In this document: positions 38,578 through 48,389 of the stretch, one piece after another
How the letters are laid out: every line of letters begins with the position of its first letter
Numbering within the stretch: the stretch's first letter is position 1
DNA from: Brachionus rotundiformis
Lineage: Eukaryota; Rotifera; Eurotatoria; Ploima; Brachionidae
Direction of reading: 5' to 3'
DNA length: 64,000 nt
Assembly (NCBI GenBank): GCA_016802295.1
Contig: JAESIW010000137.1
Span: forward strand, 3,007,961-3,071,960
Made by a program: the position numbers and the translations under genes
The notes under the pieces: generated by a model
What the model saw: the letters and a program-made list of their open reading frames with translations, nothing else
Database searches by the model: none
What the model was told of the DNA's origin: nothing

Positions 38578-39009
38578 CCGTATTCCCTCGTTCGATTATG
38601 CTGCACCACAAGTTAAAACACGTCTTTGGACCATGCACCGAAGTACATCTAATCGCGTTTAGGCCCGCATCAAACACTGAAAGCCTTAGTTTAATGCATC
38701 ATCAAAACTCGATTTTAAAGTAAAAATTAAAAAATAATTTTTTCTAATTATGCCTTTGGTGCAGCACCAAAGATAAAGAAATAAAAATATAGAAAAATTA
38801 TTTTTTAATTTTTTCACTTTCAAATCGAGTCTTGGTGACGCATTAAACTAAGGCTTTCAGTGTTTGATGCGGGCCTAAACGCGTGATAACGCTATTAGAG
38901 CATGCGCTCAAAGTTAACAAAATTATAGCATGGGCAAGATGTACTTTGGTGTATGGTCCAAAGACGTGTTTTTACTTGTGGTGCAGCATAATCGAACGAG
39001 GGAATACGG
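38578..39009. mobile_element. Fold-back DNA element, 432 bp, with TA target duplication
   Basis: The element opens with CCGTATTCCCTCGTTCGATT and closes with the inverse complement. The outer arms (38578-38650 and 38937-39009) match for 73 bp with about three differences. A second pair of arms lies inside (about 38655-38745 and 38790-38884), and a small hairpin sits at the centre (CTTTGGTGC-A-GCACCAAAG). Only a 50-bp block at about 38885-38936 has no partner. TA dinucleotides flank both ends (38576-38577 and 39010-39011), as expected for a Tc1/mariner-type or similar insertion. There is no coding capacity. It lies between convergent NDUFA9 and the p85-like gene. Confidence 0.9.
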
Positions 39010-39242
39010 TAAATTCTAAAATTCATATTTTTTACAATTCATTTAAAAAAAACTTATGAGTAAATAACTATTTAATTTATGAGTAAATAACTTTATTTAT
39101 AAAATATATGCTGAAAACCCAAAACGTTCTTTAGTTTAAAAATAAACTTTATTAAAACTCAATTTATAATTAACACCGCAACTGAATTATTTAAGCAATC
39201 TAAAAAAATATATAAATAAAATTTATTAAAGAGAAAAAAAAA

Positions 39243-42131
39243 TTATTTGTTTTTAAAGGCTGGTAAAGAAAGATTATTTTCCAAAACTACATTTCCTAAT
39301 TTGATAGAATTTTTCGAATAAAAGACTATTAATTCAGTTAAGGTTTTAAACTTTATTTCCTCATCAGATTTACCAACGCCACTAATTTTTGTATCATCAA
39401 ATGAATTATTTAAACTTGAAGTTGACGAATTTAAATAATCTTGTTCTTCTCGAGCTGAATTGAAAGCCATTCTTCGTTTAATATAACTTGATTTTAAAAA
39501 GCAGCCAGAACTATTTTCCTCAATTAAAATATGCTTTATTTCTCCATTGTTTACCATACTCAAAATGTATTTTGAATTTGGTTTTGTATTTGGTCGCACT
39601 AGATATGTTCCATTGGGCTGAGACTTCAAGGTTTCTATTGCTTGCTCTCTGGAGAAATCAGGCACATACCAATTCATCGAATTCGCATGATGGTCAGTAT
39701 TTTTAACACAATAATCTTCATTTTTTTCTGAAAATCCAATCGGTCTGTTGCCGGACATATCTAACGATTCATCTAATATTATATTGGACATTCTTTCCAA
39801 ATTATTTTGTATTTTTTCATCATTTTCCCCTCTCTGAATTAACCACATGTGATAATTTTCTCGTTTTTTTCGCATTTCAACTAACTCTGGTCTCATCAGG
39901 TCGAGTTCTTGCTGCAATTGATTCAAGACAGCATTACAATAATCTATTTCTTCCTTTAACTTATCTTTTTTAATATAAAATTCTTTAATTTTATTCTCTA
40001 TTTTTTCTTTATTTTGTTTCATTAAGGAATCTAATTGACTAGCGTCGTGGTCATTTTCTTCCTCATTTGACCTACCACTCAAATTCATTGGCATCAATTG
40101 GGACACCAAAAGTCTGGTTGCTGAAATGGCATTTGTTTTTTTGTACAAGTTGTTATTAATTATTCTATTTACTTGATTTAATTGTTCATTGTACATTTCT
40201 ATAATTTTCTCAAGAGCTTGGCTAGCTAACTTTTTGTTAGACAAATCTTCTCTAACATTATTAATTTCAATCTCTAAATTATCATACTTTTTGGTCAATT
40301 GTTCGAATTGGCTAAAAGCATCCTGGAAAGATGAATAAAGCTTGTCTATACTCCATTGCGTGGTTTTTCCAAATTTATATTTAGATACGCCATATGTTAG
40401 GACCAAGTTTAAATTGTGGTTGTATTCTCTAAGTGAAACTCTTGAGTAGTAAGATATCAAATTGGATATCGAGTCAAATCTACATGGTTTTTCTATATCA
40501 AAATAATCGCCACCTTGTTGTTCTTGACGAAAAATTTTAATGGACTTAACAAGTGCTGACTTAATGACGCACAGAGTATAAGGCGAGTCTGGATTGTTAT
40601 CTGTCGATGTTCTCACCAGGAAACTTCCATCTGGACAATTTTTCAAAACCAAATAAGTTTCATCACGGTTAATATCACCCCAAAACCATTGATTTTCATT
40701 TATTGAATCTGATTTATCACTAGTAACAGATCTAGTTAAGTCTTGGTCAAATGGTGCCGCTGGACGCTTAGGACGTATTTTGTACTCAGGTAATTCAACT
40801 CCCCAGTCAATTTCAAGTATCAATCTTTGAATGACCAGTGTTTGCTTTTCAATGTTGTACACTATGTTTGTTATATTTTGCCATTCAGGTCGAATTAAAA
40901 TACTCCGAAATATATGTAATAATTTGTCTGGCAAATATTTGCACCCTCTGACTTTGTGCTGAAAATTCCATACTCTAATAAAATGGGCCATCACATATTT
41001 CAAGCATTCAAAACTAACAGGATTCAGTTGTTCATTAACAATTTGTTTAAGCTCATCTAATTTCATTGTTTGAATTTTTTCTACTAATCTTTCGTATAAG
41101 TATTCAGGTATAAGGCTGTCTTGTAAATCTCTGAGAAAACTTTTCACCAAAGCAGCCACAGTATTTAAATCATATGAATCTAAATTTATCAACTCAATTC
41201 CATTTTCATTTATGAATTCTTTTATTTTATCAATTTTAACACTATCGGCACTAAATCGATAGACATCATATAAATCTTCATTATTTTGTAAACTTCTTTC
41301 CTCAATATTTTTAAATAGACGTACCAGAAATATGGGAATTTGTTCAGAATTCTCCTGACTAATTAATTCAATCAAATTTGCACCAAAGATTAAATTTTTC
41401 TTGGGTTTGAAAGTCTCAGGATCATACTTACATTGCGGAAGACCAATTTGAGAACACTGTCTGTGAGACAAAAGGCCACATTTTTGACACTCCAAACCTT
41501 GATGAAATATACCAAGCAGTGGCCTCTTACAAATATTACAATCAGTTAATCTAGAAAAGGTTTTTAGCAAAAAGTAATGATTATCAGCTTTAAACTGGTT
41601 TTCGATGAGATTTTTTCTAGCCTCTTCTTGTTCTATTATAACTTGTTGAATATTTGAATACAATTTAGATCTGAAAATTAGCTCATCTCTGGCTTGTAGA
41701 ATAGCAGAATGATGGAAGGTGTCTCTTATCCTAAATGCATATAATTGATACACATCAATACTTATTAATTTGACTCCATTTATTCCATAATTTCCAAATA
41801 TCTCTGAATAACGATGCAGATTTACAACAGCCAACCATTCTTTTACTGTGTTGACACACCAATTTTCCACTGGAAACAAACTGCTACGAGTAATTTTATC
41901 AATTGTTTCGGCATCTTTTTCCTTACATTTGACAGTATTGGAAAAAAGCTTGCATTTATTGTGAACACATTTAGAACATTTTAGGCAGCAATAGCCGACA
42001 AATCCTTCGCCCCATATAAAATCTCTGCAAAACAAACAAACAATAGGCTTCAAAAATGACCGTATTTGAAATGAATGATTGTCAGGTGGAACGTCTGAAT
42101 CAAGTGGCTTGAACTCAATATAGTCGTTCAT
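39243..42131 (-). CDS. Class IA PI3-kinase regulatory subunit (p85-like) with C1-SAM-C1 N-terminus
   Basis: One exon encodes 962 aa. The C1 zinc finger 1 covers residues 19-69, with the full H-C-C-C-C-H-C-C spacing (H19, C32, C35, C49, C52, H57, C60, C69). A SAM-like domain spans about 90-155 (VKEWLAVVNLHRYSEIF). C1 finger 2 is at 185-234 (H185, C198, C201, C215, C218, H223, C226, C234). A RhoGAP/BH domain lies at about 245-450. The first SH2 (about 482-590) carries FLVR with R507. The coiled inter-SH2 region (about 595-790) should hold p110. The second SH2 (about 820-957) carries YLVR with R846 and an insert of about 45 residues. SH2-iSH2-SH2 plus BH identifies the p85 family. Vertebrate p85 starts with SH3 instead of C1-SAM-C1. 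It acts at the membrane downstream of phosphotyrosine receptors; the C1 domains could add lipid binding. Confidence 0.9.
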   Translation of the reverse strand: MNDYIEFKPLDSDVPPDNHSFQIRSFLKPIVCLFCRDFIWGEGFVGYCCLKCSKCVHNKCKLFSNTVKCKEKDAETIDKITRSSLFPVENWCVNTVKEWLAVVNLHRYSEIFGNYGINGVKLISIDVYQLYAFRIRDTFHHSAILQARDELIFRSKLYSNIQQVIIEQEEARKNLIENQFKADNHYFLLKTFSRLTDCNICKRPLLGIFHQGLECQKCGLLSHRQCSQIGLPQCKYDPETFKPKKNLIFGANLIELISQENSEQIPIFLVRLFKNIEERSLQNNEDLYDVYRFSADSVKIDKIKEFINENGIELINLDSYDLNTVAALVKSFLRDLQDSLIPEYLYERLVEKIQTMKLDELKQIVNEQLNPVSFECLKYVMAHFIRVWNFQHKVRGCKYLPDKLLHIFRSILIRPEWQNITNIVYNIEKQTLVIQRLILEIDWGVELPEYKIRPKRPAAPFDQDLTRSVTSDKSDSINENQWFWGDINRDETYLVLKNCPDGSFLVRTSTDNNPDSPYTLCVIKSALVKSIKIFRQEQQGGDYFDIEKPCRFDSISNLISYYSRVSLREYNHNLNLVLTYGVSKYKFGKTTQWSIDKLYSSFQDAFSQFEQLTKKYDNLEIEINNVREDLSNKKLASQALEKIIEMYNEQLNQVNRIINNNLYKKTNAISATRLLVSQLMPMNLSGRSNEEENDHDASQLDSLMKQNKEKIENKIKEFYIKKDKLKEEIDYCNAVLNQLQQELDLMRPELVEMRKKRENYHMWLIQRGENDEKIQNNLERMSNIILDESLDMSGNRPIGFSEKNEDYCVKNTDHHANSMNWYVPDFSREQAIETLKSQPNGTYLVRPNTKPNSKYILSMVNNGEIKHILIEENSSGCFLKSSYIKRRMAFNSAREEQDYLNSSTSSLNNSFDDTKISGVGKSDEEIKFKTLTELIVFYSKNSIKLGNVVLENNLSLPAFKNK

Positions 42132-42629
42132 CTTTCTAATTACTATTTTGGTTTATCATTCTCATTATTAATTAATTAGAAATTTTAATTTTTTTTATAA
42201 GAGTTTATTTACGTTAACATTTTAAAAATTTTAATAAAATAAATTAGTAATTAATATTGTATAATAAATTCATTTAGAAAAATATATTATAATAATTTAA
42301 AAAAGCAGACATTTAAATTTTCTGTTCATTTTTAATTTAAATTAACTTAACATATAAAAAAATTAATAATATCAATAAAAATTAAAGTAGAGCTAGCTAA
42401 AAATTAATACTGCAAATATTTGAGAAAAAAATATTTTTTTTTTAATTTGGATTTGATTTAGAAAAAAAAGGTTAATATTTAATTAATTTAAAAAATCTTT
42501 AATTTCTTTAAATATCGTAAATAAATATTTAGTTGATAAAGAAAAGCTCTAAGAATGTGCTTTAGTCAATAAATTTTATTTAAATCTAAATAGTTTATTT
42601 GGAAAAATTTTAGGAAACTATTGATTTCT
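42132..42629. other. Spacer between two minus-strand genes
   Basis: 500 bp of AT-rich DNA with no open frame. It should contain the promoter of the p85-like gene and the 3' UTR of the Cys-rich gene. Confidence 0.5.
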
Positions 42630-43762
42630 TTAAGAACATACACCATTTGTGTAAGTAAGTCCTTGCTTGCAGATACATCTGTATCCATTGCACTCCAAGT
42701 TTGCAGTGGAGTCACATCTATCCCCATAATTTGATAAATCTTCAAAGCTTTCAAATGAACCAGAGTTATCTGACAGTCTACATTTTGCGTTAAATGGCAA
42801 AGAATCTGGTCAAAAAAAATAAATAACCTTATTTGAATTTTCATAATAGACTTACCACAAATTCCTAGTATCGCATTCCAGCTCCCAACTGAACATCTTT
42901 TGATTAAAGCAATATTATAGAGTTTTTTCTTTTCTCAAAATATTAATTCTTACTGGCAGCTTCCAGACAAGCATCGAAGACCACGATTGCATGTTCTATC
43001 TCTTTTTCCATTGATACATGTGATGTTAAATGTGTCACAGAAATTTCCATTCCATTCTCCAGCTGGACATCTGAATAAAAACATTTCAAAAATTTAATTA
43101 TATAAATTATTTTAAAGTAAATACAAGCATTTATAGCCAGAATCAGTTTGAGTGCATTTTAAGTCTTGCTTTCTGCAAACACGGGAACTCATACAGGTTT
43201 TGTTAAAGTAATCTTAAATTTGAAGATTAAATTTTTAAACCAAAGAGCTAAAACTATTTTCGTACCGCATTTTTGTCCGTCCCAAACGGAATCGCCAGGA
43301 CATCTAAGTTGGAAATTGATTATAATAAATATTATAATAAATATAATATGATACTTACTGACAAATACCATCTGAACATTCTAGTCCTTGGACTCGGCAT
43401 TCATAATTGCTTGTGCAAGCTGTTTCAAATCTTTCTAAAAATACAATTTATGCTTAAATAACAATTTCTTTTTGTCCAAGATCATACCACAATATCGTCC
43501 ATTCCATGTAGAATTCGATGGACAGAGACAAACATTTGATTGACACTCTAAGTAATCTCTACAATATGTTCTCCATCTTTTCACAATGCAAGACTGATTG
43601 AAATGTCCAGTTGATTCTCGAGATTCACTTGAAAATGATCCAAATTTCTTAAGCTCAGCAGTTGCCACAAATACAAAGAAAACTTTTAAATTTTAATTAA
43701 TTTATTTTATTTTAAAAGAACGTTAATCATTTACCAGAAATTATAAATTTCAAGTTAAACAT
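42630..43762 (-). CDS. Secreted cysteine-rich (EB/EGF-like module) protein
   Basis: Eight small minus-strand exons: 43735-43762, 43488-43682, 43359-43434, 43266-43303, 43125-43212, 42954-43070, 42856-42896 and 42630-42805, giving 252 aa. The signal peptide is split by the first intron (MFNLKFIIS, then VFFVFVATA). The rest is a series of short Cys modules that repeat a C-P-x(n)-W-x-G/A-x-x-C-G pattern (CPSNSTWNGRYCG, CPGDSVWDGQKCG, CPAGEWNGNFCD, CSVGSWNAILGICG). Between them are blocks such as CRDYLECQSNVC and CINGKRDRTC. Exon borders follow the modules, which suggests growth by exon duplication. The pattern resembles EB modules of invertebrate secreted proteins. I cannot name a function; extracellular matrix, cuticle or innate-immunity roles are all possible. 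Confidence 0.82.
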
Positions 43763-44480
43763 TTTGATTTTTTAAAATTATTTTTCAGAGCAGTCTTTTT
43801 TATATATTGACTAAAATCGAAAATTCGTGATTTTAAAAGAATTTTAATTTGCTTTTCAAAATGTATTTATTTTTTGAATTTGAGTAAAAGACTTGTTTAT
43901 TATTTAATAAAATTAATTAAATTTACATTTATACATTTAAATTACGTAAAAATAAAGATTTTTTGATTTTTCTCAAGATATTGACAATCATTTTTATTAA
44001 GATTAATTTGTCTTTACATAGTGTTCTAAGTTAAATCTTTTGCTTTAAATTCCTGTTTGGTTCAATGAACATTAATCGAGAGTTTAGAGAATAAAAATCT
44101 CAATTTATTACATAGTATGTTACAGTAAAAATTTAGAAATTAATCATTTTTTCTTAATATGCTTACTAATTGAATATGGCAGAATTGAATATTTTTACTC
44201 TTAACAATTTGAAATATCAAACTTATCAAAGAAATGTATTTACCTTTATATATTAAAATACCTCTGATAAATACTTACTCATACTCTAATTTTAATTTTT
44301 GATTTTTAATTTTAATACATCGCCAGAATTGAAAATGAAATAAATAAATAATTAATAAAATTGTGTTCTTATTTAATAATCTTTATTAAAATAAACTCTA
44401 ACTACCCATGTTTTTTCAACGTTACGAAAAAATTCTTATTTTACCTTAGGATTTGGTAAACAAATCACTTATAACCAACT
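43763..44480. other. Upstream region of the Cys-rich gene
   Basis: About 700 bp of AT-rich DNA, no gene seen. It should include the promoter of the Cys-rich gene. Confidence 0.5.
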
Positions 44481-44760
44481 TAAATTGCAGATTGAGTCTA
44501 CTAAATCATGAAGATAAAAATATAGCCCAGCTTTTAAGTGTATCTACAAAAAGCGACATGAATGAACTGGTACAGTAACAGACCCAAGCTGTTCTGGTAA
44601 ACCTCGGAAATTAGATAGAAATGAGATGGAAAGTTTCATCCAAAATTACAAAACATTTGAGGATCAGCAGTTATCTGGAATGCATTTCTTGCAAAGACAG
44701 GAATTTATGCAACATTTAAACTGGACGAATTAATACCACATCAACATTATATAGTTTAAG
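44480..44760 (+). mobile_element. Degenerate Tc1-like transposase fragment
   Basis: The plus strand reads SGKPRKLDRNEMESFIQNY, which resembles the helix-turn-helix link of Tc1-family transposases (usually GRPRKLT followed by a helix). Downstream, a shifted frame reads WNAFLAKTGIYATFKLDELI. Frames are broken by stops at short range, so only a remnant is left. The assignment rests on a short motif. Confidence 0.5.
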
Positions 44761-44935
44761 CTACATTTAATTTTTTATATAAACTCTTCGTGTCTTTTAT
44801 TCTTTCAAATTGGTTGCATTTTATTTTCCACTATAAGAATTTGATATGGATGTCGCATGAAAACATTTTCATTTTTTTCTTACACGGACATTGCTGAATT
44901 ATATCGGCCACTATTCGCTAAGTTACCAGTAATGC

Positions 44936-45200
44936 ATACAGTATGTTGCAAAAGTTTAGAAATTGGTTATTTTATTTATCTTAAATTGTTTACTTGTTGT
45001 ATTTTACGAAAAATTGAGTGCAAAAGAAAAAAAATAAAATCACTAATTTGTAGAATTTTTTTTCTCTACAATTTGATATATGACACTCGGAATAAAAATA
45101 TAATTAACTTTTAAATATTTATAATCAAAAAACTTCCTCTAAAAATGAAAAATATAAGTCGCTGCAAAAGTTTAGAAATTCGGGTAAACCTAAAGTTTTA
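44936..45200. mobile_element. Tc1-like terminal region with internal direct repeat
   Basis: TACAGTATGTTGCAAAAGTT (44938 onward) looks like a Tc1-type end preceded by TA. A very similar block, GCTGCAAAAGTTTAGAAATT, recurs about 218 bp further on at about 45162. Outer and inner direct repeats of this kind are seen in the IR/DR group of Tc1 transposons. The opposite end was not found, so the element is partial. Ends are approximate. Confidence 0.5.
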
Positions 45201-45605
45201 GCAACCATTGCTACCTTTTTCACACCTTTATGATTAATTCTTAAATAGCTTCTAATTTTGATTAAATTGTGCTCTTAAACTGCTTAAAATAAATACTCTC
45301 CAACTACTTATGTCCTTTCAAAATATGCATAAGTAGTATTAATGAGGTGAAATTTATATAAATGAGTTTTTATTTAAATCCCTAATATAAATTCAAAAAG
45401 ACCGTCTTTTACTTCTGAAATATTGTAATAAAATATTTAAAATATAAAAATTTTTTATTAAAAAAAAATCGGTTGAACAATTTAAAAAAATCTTGATTTT
45501 TAATAAATCAAGGAAAATAATCTTTTCTCGAATCTTTTCTAAAACATTTATGAAAATACGTAAATCATCTTAAAAGTTAACTAAAAATTAAAATCTTTTT
45601 ACTGA
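45201..45605. other. Spacer next to VPS29
   Basis: 400 bp of AT-rich DNA with poly-A and poly-T runs, no gene seen. It holds the presumed VPS29 3' UTR. Confidence 0.5.
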
Positions 45606-46309
45606 TCACATTTTTTTAGAATATTCCATCTTTTCAACTTTCAAATCATTCTCTACATATTTGTAAATGTATATGGTAATGGTTGATGTTTGAATATCCA
45701 TTAAAACAAATGATGGTGTAGATGAGCTAGTAATAATTAATAATATTTGATAAATAATAAAAAATAACTCTAAAATTACTGTCTTAAAGGACTGTAGGCT
45801 CCTGTTGCTGAGCCAGGATTAATAAAAAATTTGCTATCTTCTTCAAATGCTTCGAATTGATGTGTATGTCCAGTTATGAGGACATCAACATCTAATTGAC
45901 GTTGAAGCATTGTTAGGCTCTCTCTATCACCCCATGGTACTATTTGATGTCCATGAGTCAAACCTATTCGAAATTGTCCTACCGTAACAATTTTTTGCTC
46001 TGGAAACTCAATTACCTTTATTTGTTAATTAGATTGAATATATATATAAAGTATAAATTTTACATCATCAAAATCTCCTCTGACTACATGAACATCATTT
46101 GCCAAAGTCTTCAAATAGTCATAAGTCTCTTTATTACATAAATTACCAGTGCTCAGAATATGCTGAATTCGCCCGGGGACAAGCAGACTTTTGAATCGTT
46201 TTGGCAAACCATGAGATCTATACGGAATATGAAAATCTCCAATCACTAATACTAACTATTTAATTGATATTAAATAGAATTTTTTTTATTTATTTAAGAA
46301 AATTACCAT
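45606..46309 (-). CDS. VPS29: VPS29, retromer subunit
   Basis: Four minus-strand coding exons: 46307-46309, 46064-46255, 45780-46015 and 45606-45726, giving 183 aa (human 182). The first coding exon contains only the ATG; the donor follows at once (ATG|GTAATTTTC). The rest starts LVLVIGDFHIPYR and includes LLVPGRIQHILSTGNLC and VHVVRGDFDD. Later motifs are LTHGHQIVPWGD, LITGHTHQFEAF and FINPGSATGAY. These are the phosphodiesterase-fold metal-site positions; VPS29 is used as a scaffold and is thought to be inactive as an enzyme. It binds VPS35 in the retromer complex on endosomes, and RAB7 regulators. The C-terminus SSTPSFVLMDIQ matches the family end. Confidence 0.95.
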
Positions 46310-46488
46310 TTTTATCTAAAAAAAAACAATTTAAATAAACGATTTTATGTTTAAAGTTTGAAAAATTAAGCCTTAAAATTTTTTAAGATATTAAGTCATA
46401 TGATAAAACAAGAGAAGAGAAATAAATTTATCAAAAATTTATGTTGCAAATAATTTTATTTGTTCAAAATGATGTTATTTTTTTGTCT

Positions 46489-48132
46489 TTATGTTTTTGG
46501 AAAAATTCTAACCAACACATTTTTGATGTATTTAACATTGTTTTCAACAGAAAATTTTTTGACTGTTTCGTTGCTAAGATTAATTTCAATTCTACTTTGA
46601 TCGTCGTTAAATGTCCATTTTAGACCATCTGTAAGTTCCACCTCAAATCCGTTCGGATAAGCAAATTTTGGAATAAAAATTTCTGTATTTAAAATTGCTT
46701 GTTGATAATTAGTTATATTAATTTTATAATTGTAAATAAAGTTTTTTGTTGTTGTGTTGTATGAATAGCTTATTGGTATGCCATTTGTAGCCATCGGATA
46801 AACTCTACTAAAAATGTTTATAATAGCTTCATTTAACTTAGAATTTGGGCCAAAAAAGTTTGAATCCCAGTAGGTCCAAGATTGAAAGTTATCGTCCGAA
46901 GCATCTAGGACGAATTTACAATTATCCAAATTAATCTGTTGTGAATCTGGGTCTTGGTAAACGCAAGTTCCGAATTCTGTCAAAAAAGAAGCTGACCCGC
47001 CTAGCTTAAGACTTTCGTCTTTGACAGACTTAAAAAAAGAATTTAATTGCCAATCTGAACAAATTTGGCGAACAAAAGCCGGAAACGTTCCATTCACTAA
47101 CAAATTAGGATCAATGTCGAGTAACCAGCAGTAAAAATGCCAAGATAAGGCAGTCCCTGATGAGTCGTTGTTAGGTGCTCTGTCGAAACCAGTGCCAAAA
47201 GCCCCTTTTGATGTTACCAAACCCCATGTAACTGGTTCATAAAAAACAATCGTTTCTTTATCATATTTTCTTATTTCTACATAAGTCTTATCATATAAGG
47301 GAAGTAAATTTATCTTGTCTGATATACCCGGAAGCAAAAGAAATGGGTTTTGATAAATATTGCCAGCCTTAAAAATATATATTAAAAATATGTGATATGT
47401 GTTAATTTAAAAAAAAAACCCAAGGTTCATTTATTAGCTCGTAAGCTAAGATAGATGTTGAATTTGAAAATAATTGTGAAACAGTTCTCCAATAAGTAAA
47501 AAAATACTCTTGGACATTATTAACATTTTCATATAAACATTGAAATGCAAAGCCACATGCTTCTGTAATATAAGATGCGAAAATATTAAATTCAATTGTT
47601 TTGTTTGTAATTGGCCATGGGAATTGTAGTTTGGAATTGGGAAGTTCTTTCAAAACCCAAAGTGGAAAACCATCATACGATGCACTTTAAAAAAATACAA
47701 ATACTATCAAAATTATTTTTTAAATTACAAATTAGATGACATCATGTCTTGATGAAGGTCAATTATAGTGTATATTCCATATTTTCCCAAATTTTGGACA
47801 ATATCATACATTTCTTTTACATAAGTATGATTTAGTTGATTTTTTGTTGGAAAAAGTCCTGACCACATCAAACCAAGTCGTACAGAATTAAAACCCCATT
47901 GTTTGAATAAAAGAAGTTGGGTCTCATTTTTAAGATTAAGATTAGAATGGTCAGGAACCCAAGGAAACTGTTTGCTAACTGCATTAAACCCGTGGAAAAG
48001 AACAACACGCCCATTTTGGTCAATAAACCAACTAGCTTTTGTTTTGATTTTACTCAATGATGTCAGGAATGTGTTTGAGGGACAAAAAAAAGCAAAATAT
48101 AAAATAATTGTTTTAATTTTCGTGGAAAACAT
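46489..48132 (-). CDS. Secreted endoglycoceramidase-like GH5 glycosidase
   Basis: Three minus-strand exons: 47729-48132, 47420-47684 and 46489-47367, giving 515 aa. The N-terminus is a likely signal peptide (MFSTKIKTIILYFAFFC). Catalytic-domain landmarks in order are VVLFHGFNAVSK, WGFNSVRLGLMW, YTIIDLHQDMMS and ELINEPW with the candidate acid/base Glu. Then come IVFYEPVTWG and ASFLTEFGTCVY with the candidate nucleophile Glu. The C-terminal 110 residues look like the beta-sandwich seen in this family. Such enzymes cleave the bond between the glycan and the ceramide in glycosphingolipids. The family is known from actinobacteria, fungi and some invertebrates such as cnidarians, where it may digest food glycolipids or act on host lipids. 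It lies 180 bp from VPS29 on the same strand. The fold is certain; substrate is inferred. Confidence 0.88.
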
Positions 48133-48389
48133 TTTAATAAAAAAAAGAGAGTTTAAAAAAAAAGTTAATCTAGATAATTAGAATATTGTCATGAGTATAA
48201 TTCGAAAACAAAAATTATCAAATAATATAATTATCTAAAATAATTATCTAATGTGTTAATTTTGTTTAAAAGTATAAAAATTTACTACAAATGTTCAGGT
48301 ATTTTATTCAAATAAACCATTTAAAGAAAAACAAACAATTTATGATATAGAAAATTAATTTAGGAATAATATAAATACATTTTTAATTA

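Noticed and set aside
48150..48300. A possible 5' end or promoter of the retrotransposon
   Set aside because: No target duplication or start motif is visible and stops occur in all frames, so I could not set a 5' boundary.
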